A stretch of DNA of 47,192 nucleotides from Aquirhabdus sp. (GTDB lineage Bacteria; Pseudomonadota; Gammaproteobacteria; Pseudomonadales; Moraxellaceae), in NCBI GenBank assembly GCA_030150135.1, contig JASLGO010000042.1, forward strand, positions 1-47,192. Reading direction: 5' to 3'. Within the stretch, counting starts at the first letter, position 1, and every line of letters starts with the position of its first letter. Made by a program: the position numbers and the translations under genes. This document shows, piece after piece, positions 26,917-35,395 of this stretch. The notes beneath the pieces were generated by a model that had not been told where the DNA came from, did not search any database, and saw nothing but the letters and a program-made list of their open reading frames with translations.

Positions 26917-27204
26917 ATGACTTTAGCTGTGAATCGCGATCAAACTCAACCAACGCCAAATCTTCCACCACCATCAAACGTAAATGGGTGGCCGATACTG
27001 AATCTGCATTCATCGCAGCCCTATTGGATTGCTCAAAAAAAGCTGGCTAAGAATCTTGCTATGAGTGTCGATGCATTACGCAAAATGTTTAAAGATGACC
27101 CTAACGCACCACAAGCGATTAAATTGGGTACGGCACGCCAAGCACCTGTCTATTACATGCTCGTGGATGTAGAGGCGTGGCTTATGTCTAAAAGAGCTGC
27201 ATAA
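26917..27204 (+). CDS. AlpA-like small DNA-binding protein (excisionase/activator type)
   Basis: This 95-residue protein has a Pro-rich N-terminus followed by a short winged-helix-like region (YWIAQKKLAKNLAMSVDALRKMFKDDPNAPQAIKLG) and a strand/turn ending VYYMLVDVEAWLMSKRAA, the pattern of AlpA/MerR-like excisionases. In P4-like elements AlpA proteins activate integrase or act as directionality factors. AGGAG lies upstream of ATG 26917. It is 4 bp from the next gene and in the same operon. Confidence 0.65.
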   Translation: MTLAVNRDQTQPTPNLPPPSNVNGWPILNLHSSQPYWIAQKKLAKNLAMSVDALRKMFKDDPNAPQAIKLGTARQAPVYYMLVDVEAWLMSKRAA

Positions 27205-27208
27205 GGTA

Positions 27209-28411
27209 ATGGCGTTTAAGCAGGAAAAACTGAGTAAGCACCAAAAACTCGATAGAGTTTATGGTGCTTCCCTTTATCGATTGAAGCTTATCGGGCTTTC
27301 TCATTTAGAGGATCTGAACTACTTATCCAAATTACGACTTTTAACCCAGATCAGTTTGGTATTAGACCGTATTGTATACATGGTAAAACGTCATGTTAGT
27401 TGTGATGAGCACACTGCTACGGCGGTAGCGCTTTGGATCGTTTTTACTTGGTGTATCAAATATGCAAAATATGCTCCGATTTTATATATCACAGCACCAG
27501 AAATGCGCTGTGGTAAATCTGAACTTTTAGAACTCATTAGTAAATTGTGCATGAATCCAGAGGCTGCAACAGGGCATACAGCATCAACGCTTTTTCATCT
27601 TATGAATGAAGGCAATCTGACTCTAATCATTGATGAAGCGGATACGTTTCTCAATAAAGATGGACAACTTGTAGGAATCCTCAATAAAGGTTATCAACGT
27701 GGTGCTTATATTCCTCGAATGGCAAAAGACAACAAAACTGTCGTTAAATACAGTATTTGGGGTGCTAAAGCGATTGCTGGCATTGGGTTACCAAAAGCAA
27801 CCATCAAAGATCGTTCAATCATGGGTGTGCTACAACGCAAGCTCACCACTGATAAAAGGATACTGGTCAGTGAGGCAAGTGAGGTGGAGTTTATGGAGGT
27901 TAAACAGCACATCAGGCATTGGGCAAAAGCCAGTGGTAATGCACATGCTTTAGCGCATACTAAGCCTGAATATCTTCCAGAGCTTAATGATCGTGCTAAT
28001 ACCAGTTGGCGTATGTTGTTTGTGATTGCTGATCTAGCTAGTCCTGAATGGGGTGCAAAGGCTCGTCGTGCAGCTATTGCGATCTCAGGTGAGGATGAAA
28101 TGACACTGAATCAGGAGCTTTTTGCAGATATTGAACGCGTTTTTCAGATTGCAGGAAGCGAGAAGTTGTCCACTAAAGAGTTGGTAAAGGGGTTGTTATC
28201 ACTGGATGATTCGCGATGGGCAAGATACAAAAGCGGTCGAGCATTGACCAATTTAGATTTTCTTACACGTCTAAAACCATTTGGATTGCGTACGAAATCT
28301 GTACGTGGATTGGATGGTGCGCCAACATCTGGCTTTGCCTTAGATGACTTTAAGGACACGATAGCGCGTTATGTACCTACAAGCCTACAATCCAATGATG
28401 GCAATGATTAG
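27209..28411 (+). CDS. DUF3631-type ATPase (replication-associated)
   Basis: This 400-residue protein matches the DUF3631 pattern found in mobile-element primase/helicase proteins. It has a P-loop-like segment TAPEMRCGKSELLE with K103, Walker B LTLIIDEADTFL with D142 and E143, and downstream blocks GYQRGAYIPRM and IAGIGLPKATIKDRSIMGVLQRK. Part of the usual N-terminal primase region is missing, so it is probably a stand-alone ATPase. It follows the AlpA-like gene directly. The likely role is island DNA replication or regulation; this is inference from family context. Confidence 0.8.
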   Translation: MAFKQEKLSKHQKLDRVYGASLYRLKLIGLSHLEDLNYLSKLRLLTQISLVLDRIVYMVKRHVSCDEHTATAVALWIVFTWCIKYAKYAPILYITAPEMRCGKSELLELISKLCMNPEAATGHTASTLFHLMNEGNLTLIIDEADTFLNKDGQLVGILNKGYQRGAYIPRMAKDNKTVVKYSIWGAKAIAGIGLPKATIKDRSIMGVLQRKLTTDKRILVSEASEVEFMEVKQHIRHWAKASGNAHALAHTKPEYLPELNDRANTSWRMLFVIADLASPEWGAKARRAAIAISGEDEMTLNQELFADIERVFQIAGSEKLSTKELVKGLLSLDDSRWARYKSGRALTNLDFLTRLKPFGLRTKSVRGLDGAPTSGFALDDFKDTIARYVPTSLQSNDGND

Positions 28412-28632
28412 ACTGTCGTTTGTGGTTCATAAAAGCGTAGGTTTGTAGGTTGGCGATTTGTATAACTAATGGATATCAGTGCGTGTGGAGTGCTGGTATC
28501 GTTTTTCTAGCTGCTTTGCAGTACAGCATTTCTAGTTGAAAAAATAAGTTCAAAAAATGTTCATTTTATCTTGAAATCTAAAAAAAAGCCTTCATCTAGT
28601 CTTGGTCGTTCACAACTTTAAAGAAGAAAAAT

Positions 28633-30165
28633 ATGCACTATGTTTGGAATTCAACCAGAGCTGAAAATAACATTGAATCCCTCTGTGATCAGGTCATAGA
28701 GGTAGAGATTGTCCAATATAAAAGGTCATTAGATTTAGGGAAAATCCCAGTTAATAAAGCCTATGAAATGGATGCAGTGCATTTGTATGTAGATATTTTG
28801 AATCTAAATGAAATTTTAGTTACAGAAAATGGTTTAGAAACAGAGACTTCTCATAAAAGAGCTTTGAGGTTCTTTGATTCTCATTTTCGAGCTATACGCT
28901 TCATCTTAGATAGGACTGATGCAATTTTTGTAGATTTTCATAATCAACGCTTGCATGCTGTTATTCCAAGGCCATACGGAGATGATAGCGATGAAAAAAA
29001 ACGTCTTGATCGAGGTGTAGCAATAAGTGATTTGATTATTAAAGTTGTAGAGGAACAACGAGAAGTCAATGGAGACGATGCTATCCCTGCTGCTAAGGTC
29101 CGAATTGGAATAGATACAGGAATCTCCTTAGCGGTTAACAATGGCCGCAAACAGCATAGGGAGCCGTTATTCTTAGGTGACCCTGCTAACCATGCCGCAA
29201 AGCATTCTTTCGGAACCGCGCAAGGTATTTTTCTAACAGAAAAAAGCCGACAAATTTTAGGGTTAGTGTCTGTAGACGATACGAAAAAAACCAAATTGAC
29301 TCCTGATGAGATTAAATTATCAACAGATAGAGCTAAGATTGAACAAGAAGTTACTTCTGAAGAGGTAATTAATGAGGTGGGTCAAAACACTAAATTACTG
29401 AAAGATTTTTCATTCAGTCGTGCAGAATCACCTTTGAAAGATTTAGATTTTGCGAATTTATATTATAAATCTGCAAAACGACAAGAAATTCTTTCAATAT
29501 ATGCAGATATTGATGGATTTACTAACTTTGTAGCTCAAAACTTAACAACTGACGAAGGGAAAAAGAATGTAGTGCGTTCTTTACATGTCCTTAGATCAGA
29601 GCTGGATGCATGTTTATCTAATGATTTTAAAGGGCGTCGTGTCAGATTTATTGGCGACTGTTTACACGGAATAATTTGTGAAGGAACAAAATTCACTACG
29701 GATCACACAAAAACTGTAGATGTGGGAACCGAAGCCGTCAGTGGATTGCGTAGCAGTTTTAATTTAAGTCTAGAGATATTAGGCGAAAAATTTGATATTG
29801 AAACTAATGATTTAGGACTCGGAATCGGCTATGAAATTGGGCATGTTTCTTTGACAAGAGTTGGTAAAAAAGGAGAATCAACTCGTTGCGCTTTAGGAAT
29901 ATCAACCATTCGTTCAGAAGATGAGCAGCGAAAGTGTAAAAGTTTTTCTGAAACTAGAATAGGCGTTGAGGCAGTGCAGTATTTAAGTTCTAAGTATAAA
30001 GAACTTTTTACTAATAGGTCTGCTATTGACTTAACTTTTGAAACAATTGAAGACGTCAATGAGAGCGCTTTAGCCAAAAATGAGTCTAGGTCTATTTATG
30101 AGTCTAATAGCTCACCTTACATTTCAACTAATCTGAAAGCTCATGCCAACTTTAAACGACCTTAG
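28633..30165 (+). CDS. Tandem class III nucleotide cyclase, Pycsar-like (two cyclase domains)
   Basis: This 510-residue cytoplasmic protein has two class III cyclase homology domains, about residues 45-215 and 285-455. Domain 1 has D54 (LYVDIL) and the NHAAK motif (N186-K190, FLGDPANHAAK) but Q105 where the second metal Asp should be (HNQRLHAV). Domain 2 has both metal Asp residues, D292 (YADIDGF) and D342 (IGDCLHG), but no NHAAK motif. The halves therefore complement each other, like C1 and C2 of animal adenylyl cyclase. PycC enzymes make cCMP or cUMP on phage infection; the base used here is unknown. The gene overlaps the E2-like gene by 23 bp and lies upstream of a cNMP-binding TIR effector. 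Islands with AT-rich DNA and poor similarity make the assignment to Pycsar an inference from domain and context. Confidence 0.83.
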   Translation: MHYVWNSTRAENNIESLCDQVIEVEIVQYKRSLDLGKIPVNKAYEMDAVHLYVDILNLNEILVTENGLETETSHKRALRFFDSHFRAIRFILDRTDAIFVDFHNQRLHAVIPRPYGDDSDEKKRLDRGVAISDLIIKVVEEQREVNGDDAIPAAKVRIGIDTGISLAVNNGRKQHREPLFLGDPANHAAKHSFGTAQGIFLTEKSRQILGLVSVDDTKKTKLTPDEIKLSTDRAKIEQEVTSEEVINEVGQNTKLLKDFSFSRAESPLKDLDFANLYYKSAKRQEILSIYADIDGFTNFVAQNLTTDEGKKNVVRSLHVLRSELDACLSNDFKGRRVRFIGDCLHGIICEGTKFTTDHTKTVDVGTEAVSGLRSSFNLSLEILGEKFDIETNDLGLGIGYEIGHVSLTRVGKKGESTRCALGISTIRSEDEQRKCKSFSETRIGVEAVQYLSSKYKELFTNRSAIDLTFETIEDVNESALAKNESRSIYESNSSPYISTNLKAHANFKRP

Positions 30166-30907
30166 AGAGTGTTTAACTAAAAAAAGCATTGATTTCGAAA
30201 TAAATACTTCCGACAGAGGATTTTTTTCGCTTAAAGTCTCTGATCTAAGTGGAAAACGAAAGCTTTTTTCCTTAGAGGTCGTTCAGGATGGGGAGTCTCT
30301 AAAAGTTAGGGAAATTAATAATCAATTTCCTGACTTTTGTCCTAACAGGCACATTAATCGGAATGGTTATTTTTGTTTAGGGCTGGATGAGGATCTTAAA
30401 GAACTTTCAATAGATGAGTGGTTTGTAATCGTTAAGGATTTTTTGAAAGCCCAACTGATTGTAGAAAAGCGAAGAAGCTGGCCCAAGGCATTTAAGGAGT
30501 GGTCACATGGTCATGCAGCAATTTACCAAAGAAAAGTTGAAGAAATTCTAGGTGGATTAAATATTTCCAGTCTCGGAATGTCGATAGATAAATTAAGTAT
30601 TGTAGAAAAGGAAAGTAAAGCATTTCCCAAGGAGTCATTTTTTCACTTGTATCATGAGTCTGATTTAATACTGACCTCATTTGAAGATCGAGTGCATAAT
30701 AAAAGACAGTCATGTATTTGTGAAAAGTATGGGATACGGATGCATAAAACCATGGGGCAATGTCCAAACAATTGTGCAAAAAAGTTGTTTGACATTGCTT
30801 TTTTCGAGCGCAAAAGAATCCTTGAAGAAGAAAAACTATGGAAAGTGATAAAGGGACATGATGATATAAAGTGTTGCAATACGCTTAATAATTGTGGGCT
30901 AAAGTAG
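30143..30907 (+). CDS. E2-like (ubiquitin-conjugating fold) protein with Cys-rich tail
   Basis: This 254-residue protein has an N-terminal region (about 1-125) with the bacterial E2-like signature FCPNRHINRNGYFCLGL: C66, H70 and C78, where C78 sits at the position of the catalytic cysteine. A helix-rich stretch follows, then a Cys-rich tail with C191, C193, C207, C211, C244, C245 and C251, possibly a zinc site. E2-like proteins act in type II CBASS and in bacterial ubiquitin-like operons. No E1 or deubiquitinase gene is nearby, so this would be an E2-only arrangement, as in short type II CBASS where the E2 modifies or primes the cyclase. It overlaps the cyclase gene by 23 bp, which implies coupled translation. 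Its function in a cyclase/TIR module is inferred. Confidence 0.68.
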   Translation: MPTLNDLRECLTKKSIDFEINTSDRGFFSLKVSDLSGKRKLFSLEVVQDGESLKVREINNQFPDFCPNRHINRNGYFCLGLDEDLKELSIDEWFVIVKDFLKAQLIVEKRRSWPKAFKEWSHGHAAIYQRKVEEILGGLNISSLGMSIDKLSIVEKESKAFPKESFFHLYHESDLILTSFEDRVHNKRQSCICEKYGIRMHKTMGQCPNNCAKKLFDIAFFERKRILEEEKLWKVIKGHDDIKCCNTLNNCGLK

Positions 30908-30974
30908 AGAGTTATCCAGCATAAGCCTGAGCCAAATGTAAAACTTCAAAATTTAATTCACAGGAATCTTGGTT

Positions 30975-31892
30975 ATGTCACTATTAGATCGATTTAAGGG
31001 AAATCCGAAGGCTATTATCCAAGAGCTTATGAAGCAGAAATTAGTTCGTAGCAATCCAGCTATTGCTCAAAGAATTGCAGACAAAGGCGAACTTGCCATT
31101 TTTAATGCTGGAGAAACAATAATTACCCAAGGCAACTATGATCAGGACGTATATTTTATATTGGCAGGTGAAGCAAATATAATAATCAATGGTAAAAAGC
31201 TTCCGTACACCAGAAAGGCAGGCTTAACTATCGGTGAAATGTCTGCATTAAACCCTACAAACCCCAGAGCGGCAACACTAATAGCAAGCAATGAAACAGT
31301 GACTATTAAAGTTGATCAGCATATTTTTGATGATTTGACAAATGAATTTCCTGAAATAATCAAGATTATAGCTGTTGATTTATCTGAACGATTGGAAGAA
31401 AGAAATGCACTAATCAATGCTGGTAATTCAAAGCCAAAGCTTTTTATCATCAGCACCGTAGAATCAGTCGAGATTGCTCGACAAGTTAAGCTATCTCTTC
31501 ATTATGATGATATAGAAGTGACTATTTGGAATGAAGGAGGTGTTTTCGCCGCTGGTTCATACACATTAGAATCGCTTGAGAAAGCCATAAAAGAATCAGA
31601 CTTTGGTTTGGCTATAATGCAGGGTGATGACCTAACTAACTCTAGGGGAGTTGAATATTCTGCGCCTAGAGATAATGTTATTTTTGAGTTGGGTTTATTC
31701 ATGGGTTTTTTAACAAGACAAAGAACGTTATTAGCTTTACCTCATGGAGAAAAGGTGAAAGTTGCAAGCGACTTGCAAGGTTTGACTCCTTTGGAATATA
31801 AGATTAGTCCGACAAAAGTGGCTGATGTTACTAATTTAACAACGGTGTTAAGACAGCACATAAAAAGTCTTGGACCTAAATTAGATGTTTAA
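30975..31892 (+). CDS. Cyclic-nucleotide-binding TIR-like effector (PycTIR-like)
   Basis: This 305-residue effector has a cyclic-nucleotide-binding domain at about residues 38-145, with the phosphate-binding cassette GEMSALNPTNPRAATLIA (R98). A TIR-like domain follows at about 154-278, of the type in TIR-STING and Cap12 proteins (KPKLFIIS, APRDNVIFELGLFMG with likely catalytic E238). In PycTIR proteins binding of cCMP or cUMP activates the TIR domain to cleave NAD+, stopping growth of the infected cell. ATG 30975 is chosen over TTG 30969 because of AGGA upstream. It is 67 bp after the E2-like gene and completes the left defence module. The cognate nucleotide is presumably the product of the tandem cyclase. 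Confidence 0.9.
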   Translation: MSLLDRFKGNPKAIIQELMKQKLVRSNPAIAQRIADKGELAIFNAGETIITQGNYDQDVYFILAGEANIIINGKKLPYTRKAGLTIGEMSALNPTNPRAATLIASNETVTIKVDQHIFDDLTNEFPEIIKIIAVDLSERLEERNALINAGNSKPKLFIISTVESVEIARQVKLSLHYDDIEVTIWNEGGVFAAGSYTLESLEKAIKESDFGLAIMQGDDLTNSRGVEYSAPRDNVIFELGLFMGFLTRQRTLLALPHGEKVKVASDLQGLTPLEYKISPTKVADVTNLTTVLRQHIKSLGPKLDV

Positions 31893-31913
31893 CTTTTTAA
31901 ATGTTTAACAAGA

Positions 31914-31946
31914 GCAGCCAGTAAATTTAAAATATCAACTGGTTGC
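31914..31946. terminator. Probable terminator between the convergent defence modules
   Basis: GCAGCCAGT and ACTGGTTGC form a 9-bp stem with one G-T pair and a 15-nt loop after the TIR effector gene; a T-run follows about 8 nt later. The gap to 32089 holds no gene. Confidence 0.5.
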
Positions 31947-32089
31947 TTCGACAATTTTTTAATAATTTAACGACAATTCCGTGTGTTAAAAAGGTCTATT
32001 CCAACGTCACAAAAGCATACTTAAGCTCAAAAGCCGACTGATGAGGGATATCTAGTTTATTTTTTCTATACGGAGTGATAAAAGTATTT

Positions 32090-32578
32090 CTACGAAATAG
32101 ATAAAAGAAATATAGTACATGACCAAGCAATCGCAAAAAAGATAGATAAAATAGTAGCGTACTTTATCCAGTAAAATTTTTGACTAGCAATTTCGGCATT
32201 TCGATGTATTTGCATAGTCCAGTCTGCTAATAACTCTTCGTCTTTTGCTGTCGCAATCTTATTAATATAGTAGTTAGGTTTCAGCTTATTGATCTCACCA
32301 AAAAAGACTAATGATTGTTTAGGTGCTATCAAACGAGGAAAAACAGCTTTGGTGGTGCAGTAAACAATAGTAAAGAAAATAATTAATGATAGGGCTAAAA
32401 AAGATTTGGTGCATGAAGTGACACAAGGCTTAACGCTATACAAAGTAGCTAGGCCACCGACCATTGCCGTATTTAAGGTAACTATTACAGCAGCTTTAGC
32501 ATCTGCCGCAGCTATCCAAGCAAGATTTCTTTCCAGAATCCATTGGGCAGTTTGTAAACGATTTTTGATGTCTACCAT
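32090..32578 (-). CDS. Pycsar membrane effector (PycTM, DUF5706 family)
   Basis: This 162-residue protein begins with an amphipathic helical region and then has three hydrophobic segments, at about residues 30-48, 60-78 and 138-160. The sequence LERNLAWIAAADAKAAVIVTLNTAMVGG at the first helix is the hallmark of the Pycsar effector family. In characterised systems PycTM binds cCMP or cUMP and depolarises the inner membrane, killing or arresting infected cells. It follows the cyclase gene by 18 bp on the same strand, the normal cyclase-effector order. Confidence 0.9.
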   Translation of the reverse strand: MVDIKNRLQTAQWILERNLAWIAAADAKAAVIVTLNTAMVGGLATLYSVKPCVTSCTKSFLALSLIIFFTIVYCTTKAVFPRLIAPKQSLVFFGEINKLKPNYYINKIATAKDEELLADWTMQIHRNAEIASQKFYWIKYATILSIFFAIAWSCTIFLLSIS

Positions 32579-32596
32579 ATTAAACTCTAATTATTC

Positions 32597-33295
32597 CTAA
32601 TCAATAGTCCACCAACCATTGGATCCATATACTAAAGAATTAATCATGCTGTTCCATGAGCAGTTCCATAATAGAGTTCCGTTTGATGCAATTTTTGTGA
32701 AATCAGTCATTCCTTCATATACTGATTGTGTAATCCATGAACGATAGAAATTTTCTTCTGTTAGCTTTGCTGCATGATTTGCAGCTTTACCAACCCATAC
32801 TAAATCATTGTCAATACGAACACCCGTTCGAGCTGCTCGCAAATCCGACATATCTATGCCTACTGTATGATTCAATACAAAGTTTGGATCTTTCCATTTA
32901 CCGTTCTTCATTGCAGGCATAATAATATTGATGACAGCCCAATTTATCTCTAAAGAGGCTCGTGCTGCGTTGTCACACTTATCATCACCAATAAAAATTG
33001 CCATGATTCGATCACCATCATAAGCTGTGATGGTTGCTCCACGGTTCTTAACAATTTTTCCAGCACAATGAAGAAAAGTTTTATAAATTTCAGCACTAAA
33101 TTCCCATTTATAATTATCAACCATTGCTGTTGATGCTCGTAAGTCTGCATATAAAACTACGGCATTTTCCAGTAGAACAGCTTTATTGGCAAAACCAACA
33201 TCTTTAGGTTCAGGAACATAAGTTCCAGTTCTTACATCCCAAGCTGACTTAAAGGTAGTACTAACATTTTCTTCTAAATCTGCCTTAAGACCCAT
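32597..33295 (-). CDS. Pycsar pyrimidine cyclase (PycC), single domain
   Basis: This 232-residue class III cyclase forms a two-gene Pycsar unit with the PycTM-like effector. Metal-binding Asp residues are D51 (VVLYADLRAST) and D95 (AYDGDRIMAIF). The transition-state segment is VWVGKAANHAAKL with N173, and K177 at the place of the Arg in adenylate cyclases. In homologues the dimer makes cCMP or cUMP after phage infection. It is a soluble cytoplasmic protein with no sensory domain. Which of the two nucleotides it makes cannot be read directly from the sequence. Confidence 0.91.
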   Translation of the reverse strand: MGLKADLEENVSTTFKSAWDVRTGTYVPEPKDVGFANKAVLLENAVVLYADLRASTAMVDNYKWEFSAEIYKTFLHCAGKIVKNRGATITAYDGDRIMAIFIGDDKCDNAARASLEINWAVINIIMPAMKNGKWKDPNFVLNHTVGIDMSDLRAARTGVRIDNDLVWVGKAANHAAKLTEENFYRSWITQSVYEGMTDFTKIASNGTLLWNCSWNSMINSLVYGSNGWWTID

Positions 33296-33682
33296 GCCTT
33301 GATGCTCAAGTAATTGTAATTAAGAGTCAATTTACCAACATAGTTAGATTTGGTCAATCAAGCTTGAGAAGTAAAGACTACTTCTAAAATGCTTATATTC
33401 TGTATACATGCGCTAGGTGTCATAGGTAGAGATATAGGGTGGTCATTTAAATATAGGGGGTTATGTCCCTTGAGCCCCACCCATATCTTATTGACTCCGA
33501 CGTTGAGTATCTAATATCTATTGAAATTTAGTAATAGCATTTATAACGTAATTAAGTATCCGATTGATTCAACTTCAAGTAACAAAAATGATAGAACGTA
33601 GCTAGATGGAACATTACGTAATTCAATATCTGATACGCTAATCAATTCAGCAGCTTAATTAGCGTCAAAAGTAAAGAAAATT
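33296..33682. other. AT-rich gap with an inverted repeat
   Basis: No gene is supported in these 387 bases. An inverted repeat (GATATAGGGTGG at 33431-33442 with CCACCCATATC at 33477-33487, one bulged base) encloses a G-rich then C-rich centre (AGGGGGTTATGTCCCTTGAGCCCC). The rest probably holds the promoter of the pycC-pycTM unit. Confidence 0.5.
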
Positions 33683-34180
33683 TTATTTGAATATGAATGA
33701 TTGAATATAATTAATAACCACATTCCTCGTAAATTTAAATGTTTTGTCTTCGTCAACTAATATCTCATATTCAATTTGATCCATACCAGTTTGTTTTTTA
33801 ATAAAGATAATTTCACCTTCTAGCGTAAACCAACAGAGGTTATTGGTCGTATTTTCATTTGACTCTTTGATACATAAACGAGCTAAAATCTCAGATTTAT
33901 CATATATTAACTGACGAGGTTTTTTGCAAAGTATATAAGATAATTCAAATTCACGATCATCAAAAATAAACTTCTCAAAGCGATCTCTTGTATTTTTATT
34001 TATGGCTTTGAAAGGAAAGACTTCTTTAAAAGCATCATCAGAACTTTTTTTATAGCTAAACTTATAATTCAAAATGTTATTTACATATTGATGAAATTTA
34101 TTATCAAAGATACTTCCACCAACTGTTGCTTCTGCAAACTTTAATGCAAATTCAGGCACATTATCATCGAAATCAAACAT
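33683..34180 (-). CDS. Hypothetical protein of the island
   Basis: I do not recognise this 165-residue protein. It is acidic at the start (MFDFDDNVPEFALKFAEATVGG), lacks signal or membrane segments, and ends in a beta-rich part (LCWFTLEGEIIFIKKQTGMDQIEYEILVDED). Codon use is AT-rich like its island neighbours. It lies between the Pycsar unit and the replication gene, on the same strand as both. Coding is supported by its length, position and a clean ATG; function is unknown. An accessory defence role is possible. Confidence 0.6.
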   Translation of the reverse strand: MFDFDDNVPEFALKFAEATVGGSIFDNKFHQYVNNILNYKFSYKKSSDDAFKEVFPFKAINKNTRDRFEKFIFDDREFELSYILCKKPRQLIYDKSEILARLCIKESNENTTNNLCWFTLEGEIIFIKKQTGMDQIEYEILVDEDKTFKFTRNVVINYIQSFIFK

Positions 34181-34360
34181 CCCTCATTCCTCAAGTAAGC
34201 TAAGAGCTAAGCATACGCCCAAGTCGTACTCTCTAAAAGGGGAATATTTGATAAACCGTAAAAAACGGTTGAGTATCCAATATTTCTTGAACTTTGAGAT
34301 TGCTACCTTGCGACTCAGAAACGATAAAGCTGTTTCTGTGCCTCAAGATAGCTCCAATGG

Positions 34361-35395
34361 TCAAGTTGACAGGCAATCAGTAAGTGACAAGTCAGCACAA
34401 ACCTCGTGAACAGCAAGTGATAACAGCTCTTCAAGCTCTGGTGATTCAGGTACAACTGCATGAATCTCCAACTTTTGCTCATCCCTTAAGTTGTTCTTGA
34501 TCTTAGTCAGTACTTTGTTTACCTCATAGCTCAAGTGAAAATACAAAACCTCATCCCAATCGGCATCTACATGTTCTTTATTGATATATAGCTCATCCAA
34601 TGTAATTAAAAAATCATGATCTGACTCTGAAATTATAGACGCATAGGAAAGCCCATAAATTCCAATCGGTTGTTGGGTTTGCTTATTAATGAATGAAAAG
34701 CACAATTTAATGTCATTACCTTTTTCTTTCTGTTTTTTAACACCAACTTGAAAGCTCATAGGCACGCCGATATGATCTAATTTTAACTTTTCAGTTCGAT
34801 GTGTTTTTTTAACTGCAATATTGAGACTTTCACAGAAATCGTAATATTTACTTGGTTTTAATTGAGAGGTATTGAATGCCTTCTTGAACGGTACATATGC
34901 TTTTTGACTTGTTTTTGAGAAATAAGAGTACCTTTCAACAGCATCATTAAACTGCTCAACATTAGTCAGATCATGGTAATAGCTATCTGCATTCTTTCTT
35001 AAATTGATCACACAGCCATCACGGTTTACGTTTTTTAAGTTGCTGATAGCAGGTTGAACAATGTCAAAGAACAATGCATCAAGATTGCTATAGCCCTTTG
35101 TATCCAGTATCAACATCAAATGAATGTGAAGTGACTTAGATTTTTCAACGCTGTAGGCAAACAACATTGGAACATCTTTAAGTACACGTTTAACTCTTGC
35201 CATCAAGGTTGTGAGGTCAAATTCACTGTTAATGTAAATACCGTAATGAGCAGCAACAGGTTTGACCATTGTAGTTTTAGCATGTTCAAGAACATCAATG
35301 ACTTTATCCAAATGACGGAAGTTAATGTCGTATTTCAAATTAGAATTGATTTTGTAATCACGGTAAAAGCGATCACTATTGATTATTTTAATCAT
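34361..35395 (-). CDS. Inovirus Gp2/YagK-YfjJ-type replication protein
   Basis: This 344-residue protein resembles the inovirus Gp2 and YagK/YfjJ C-terminal family. It has a HUH-like metal motif, SLHIHLMLILD with H90 and H92, and a Tyr/Lys segment, AVERYSYFSKTSQK (Y156, Y158, K161), that could supply the nicking tyrosine. Such proteins start rolling-circle replication of filamentous phages and small satellites. No filamentous phage coat or assembly genes are visible, so it serves this integrated element. It starts at ATG 35395 after an AT-rich stretch that could hold the origin. Confidence 0.75.
   Translation of the reverse strand: MIKIINSDRFYRDYKINSNLKYDINFRHLDKVIDVLEHAKTTMVKPVAAHYGIYINSEFDLTTLMARVKRVLKDVPMLFAYSVEKSKSLHIHLMLILDTKGYSNLDALFFDIVQPAISNLKNVNRDGCVINLRKNADSYYHDLTNVEQFNDAVERYSYFSKTSQKAYVPFKKAFNTSQLKPSKYYDFCESLNIAVKKTHRTEKLKLDHIGVPMSFQVGVKKQKEKGNDIKLCFSFINKQTQQPIGIYGLSYASIISESDHDFLITLDELYINKEHVDADWDEVLYFHLSYEVNKVLTKIKNNLRDEQKLEIHAVVPESPELEELLSLAVHEVCADLSLTDCLST

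Noticed and set aside
30143..30907. A bacterial ubiquitin-like (Bil) conjugation operon
   Set aside because: No E1-like, ubiquitin-like or deubiquitinase genes are present.
28633..31892. Reading the left module as CBASS
   Set aside because: There is no CD-NTase; the nucleotide enzyme has class III cyclase motifs in both domains.
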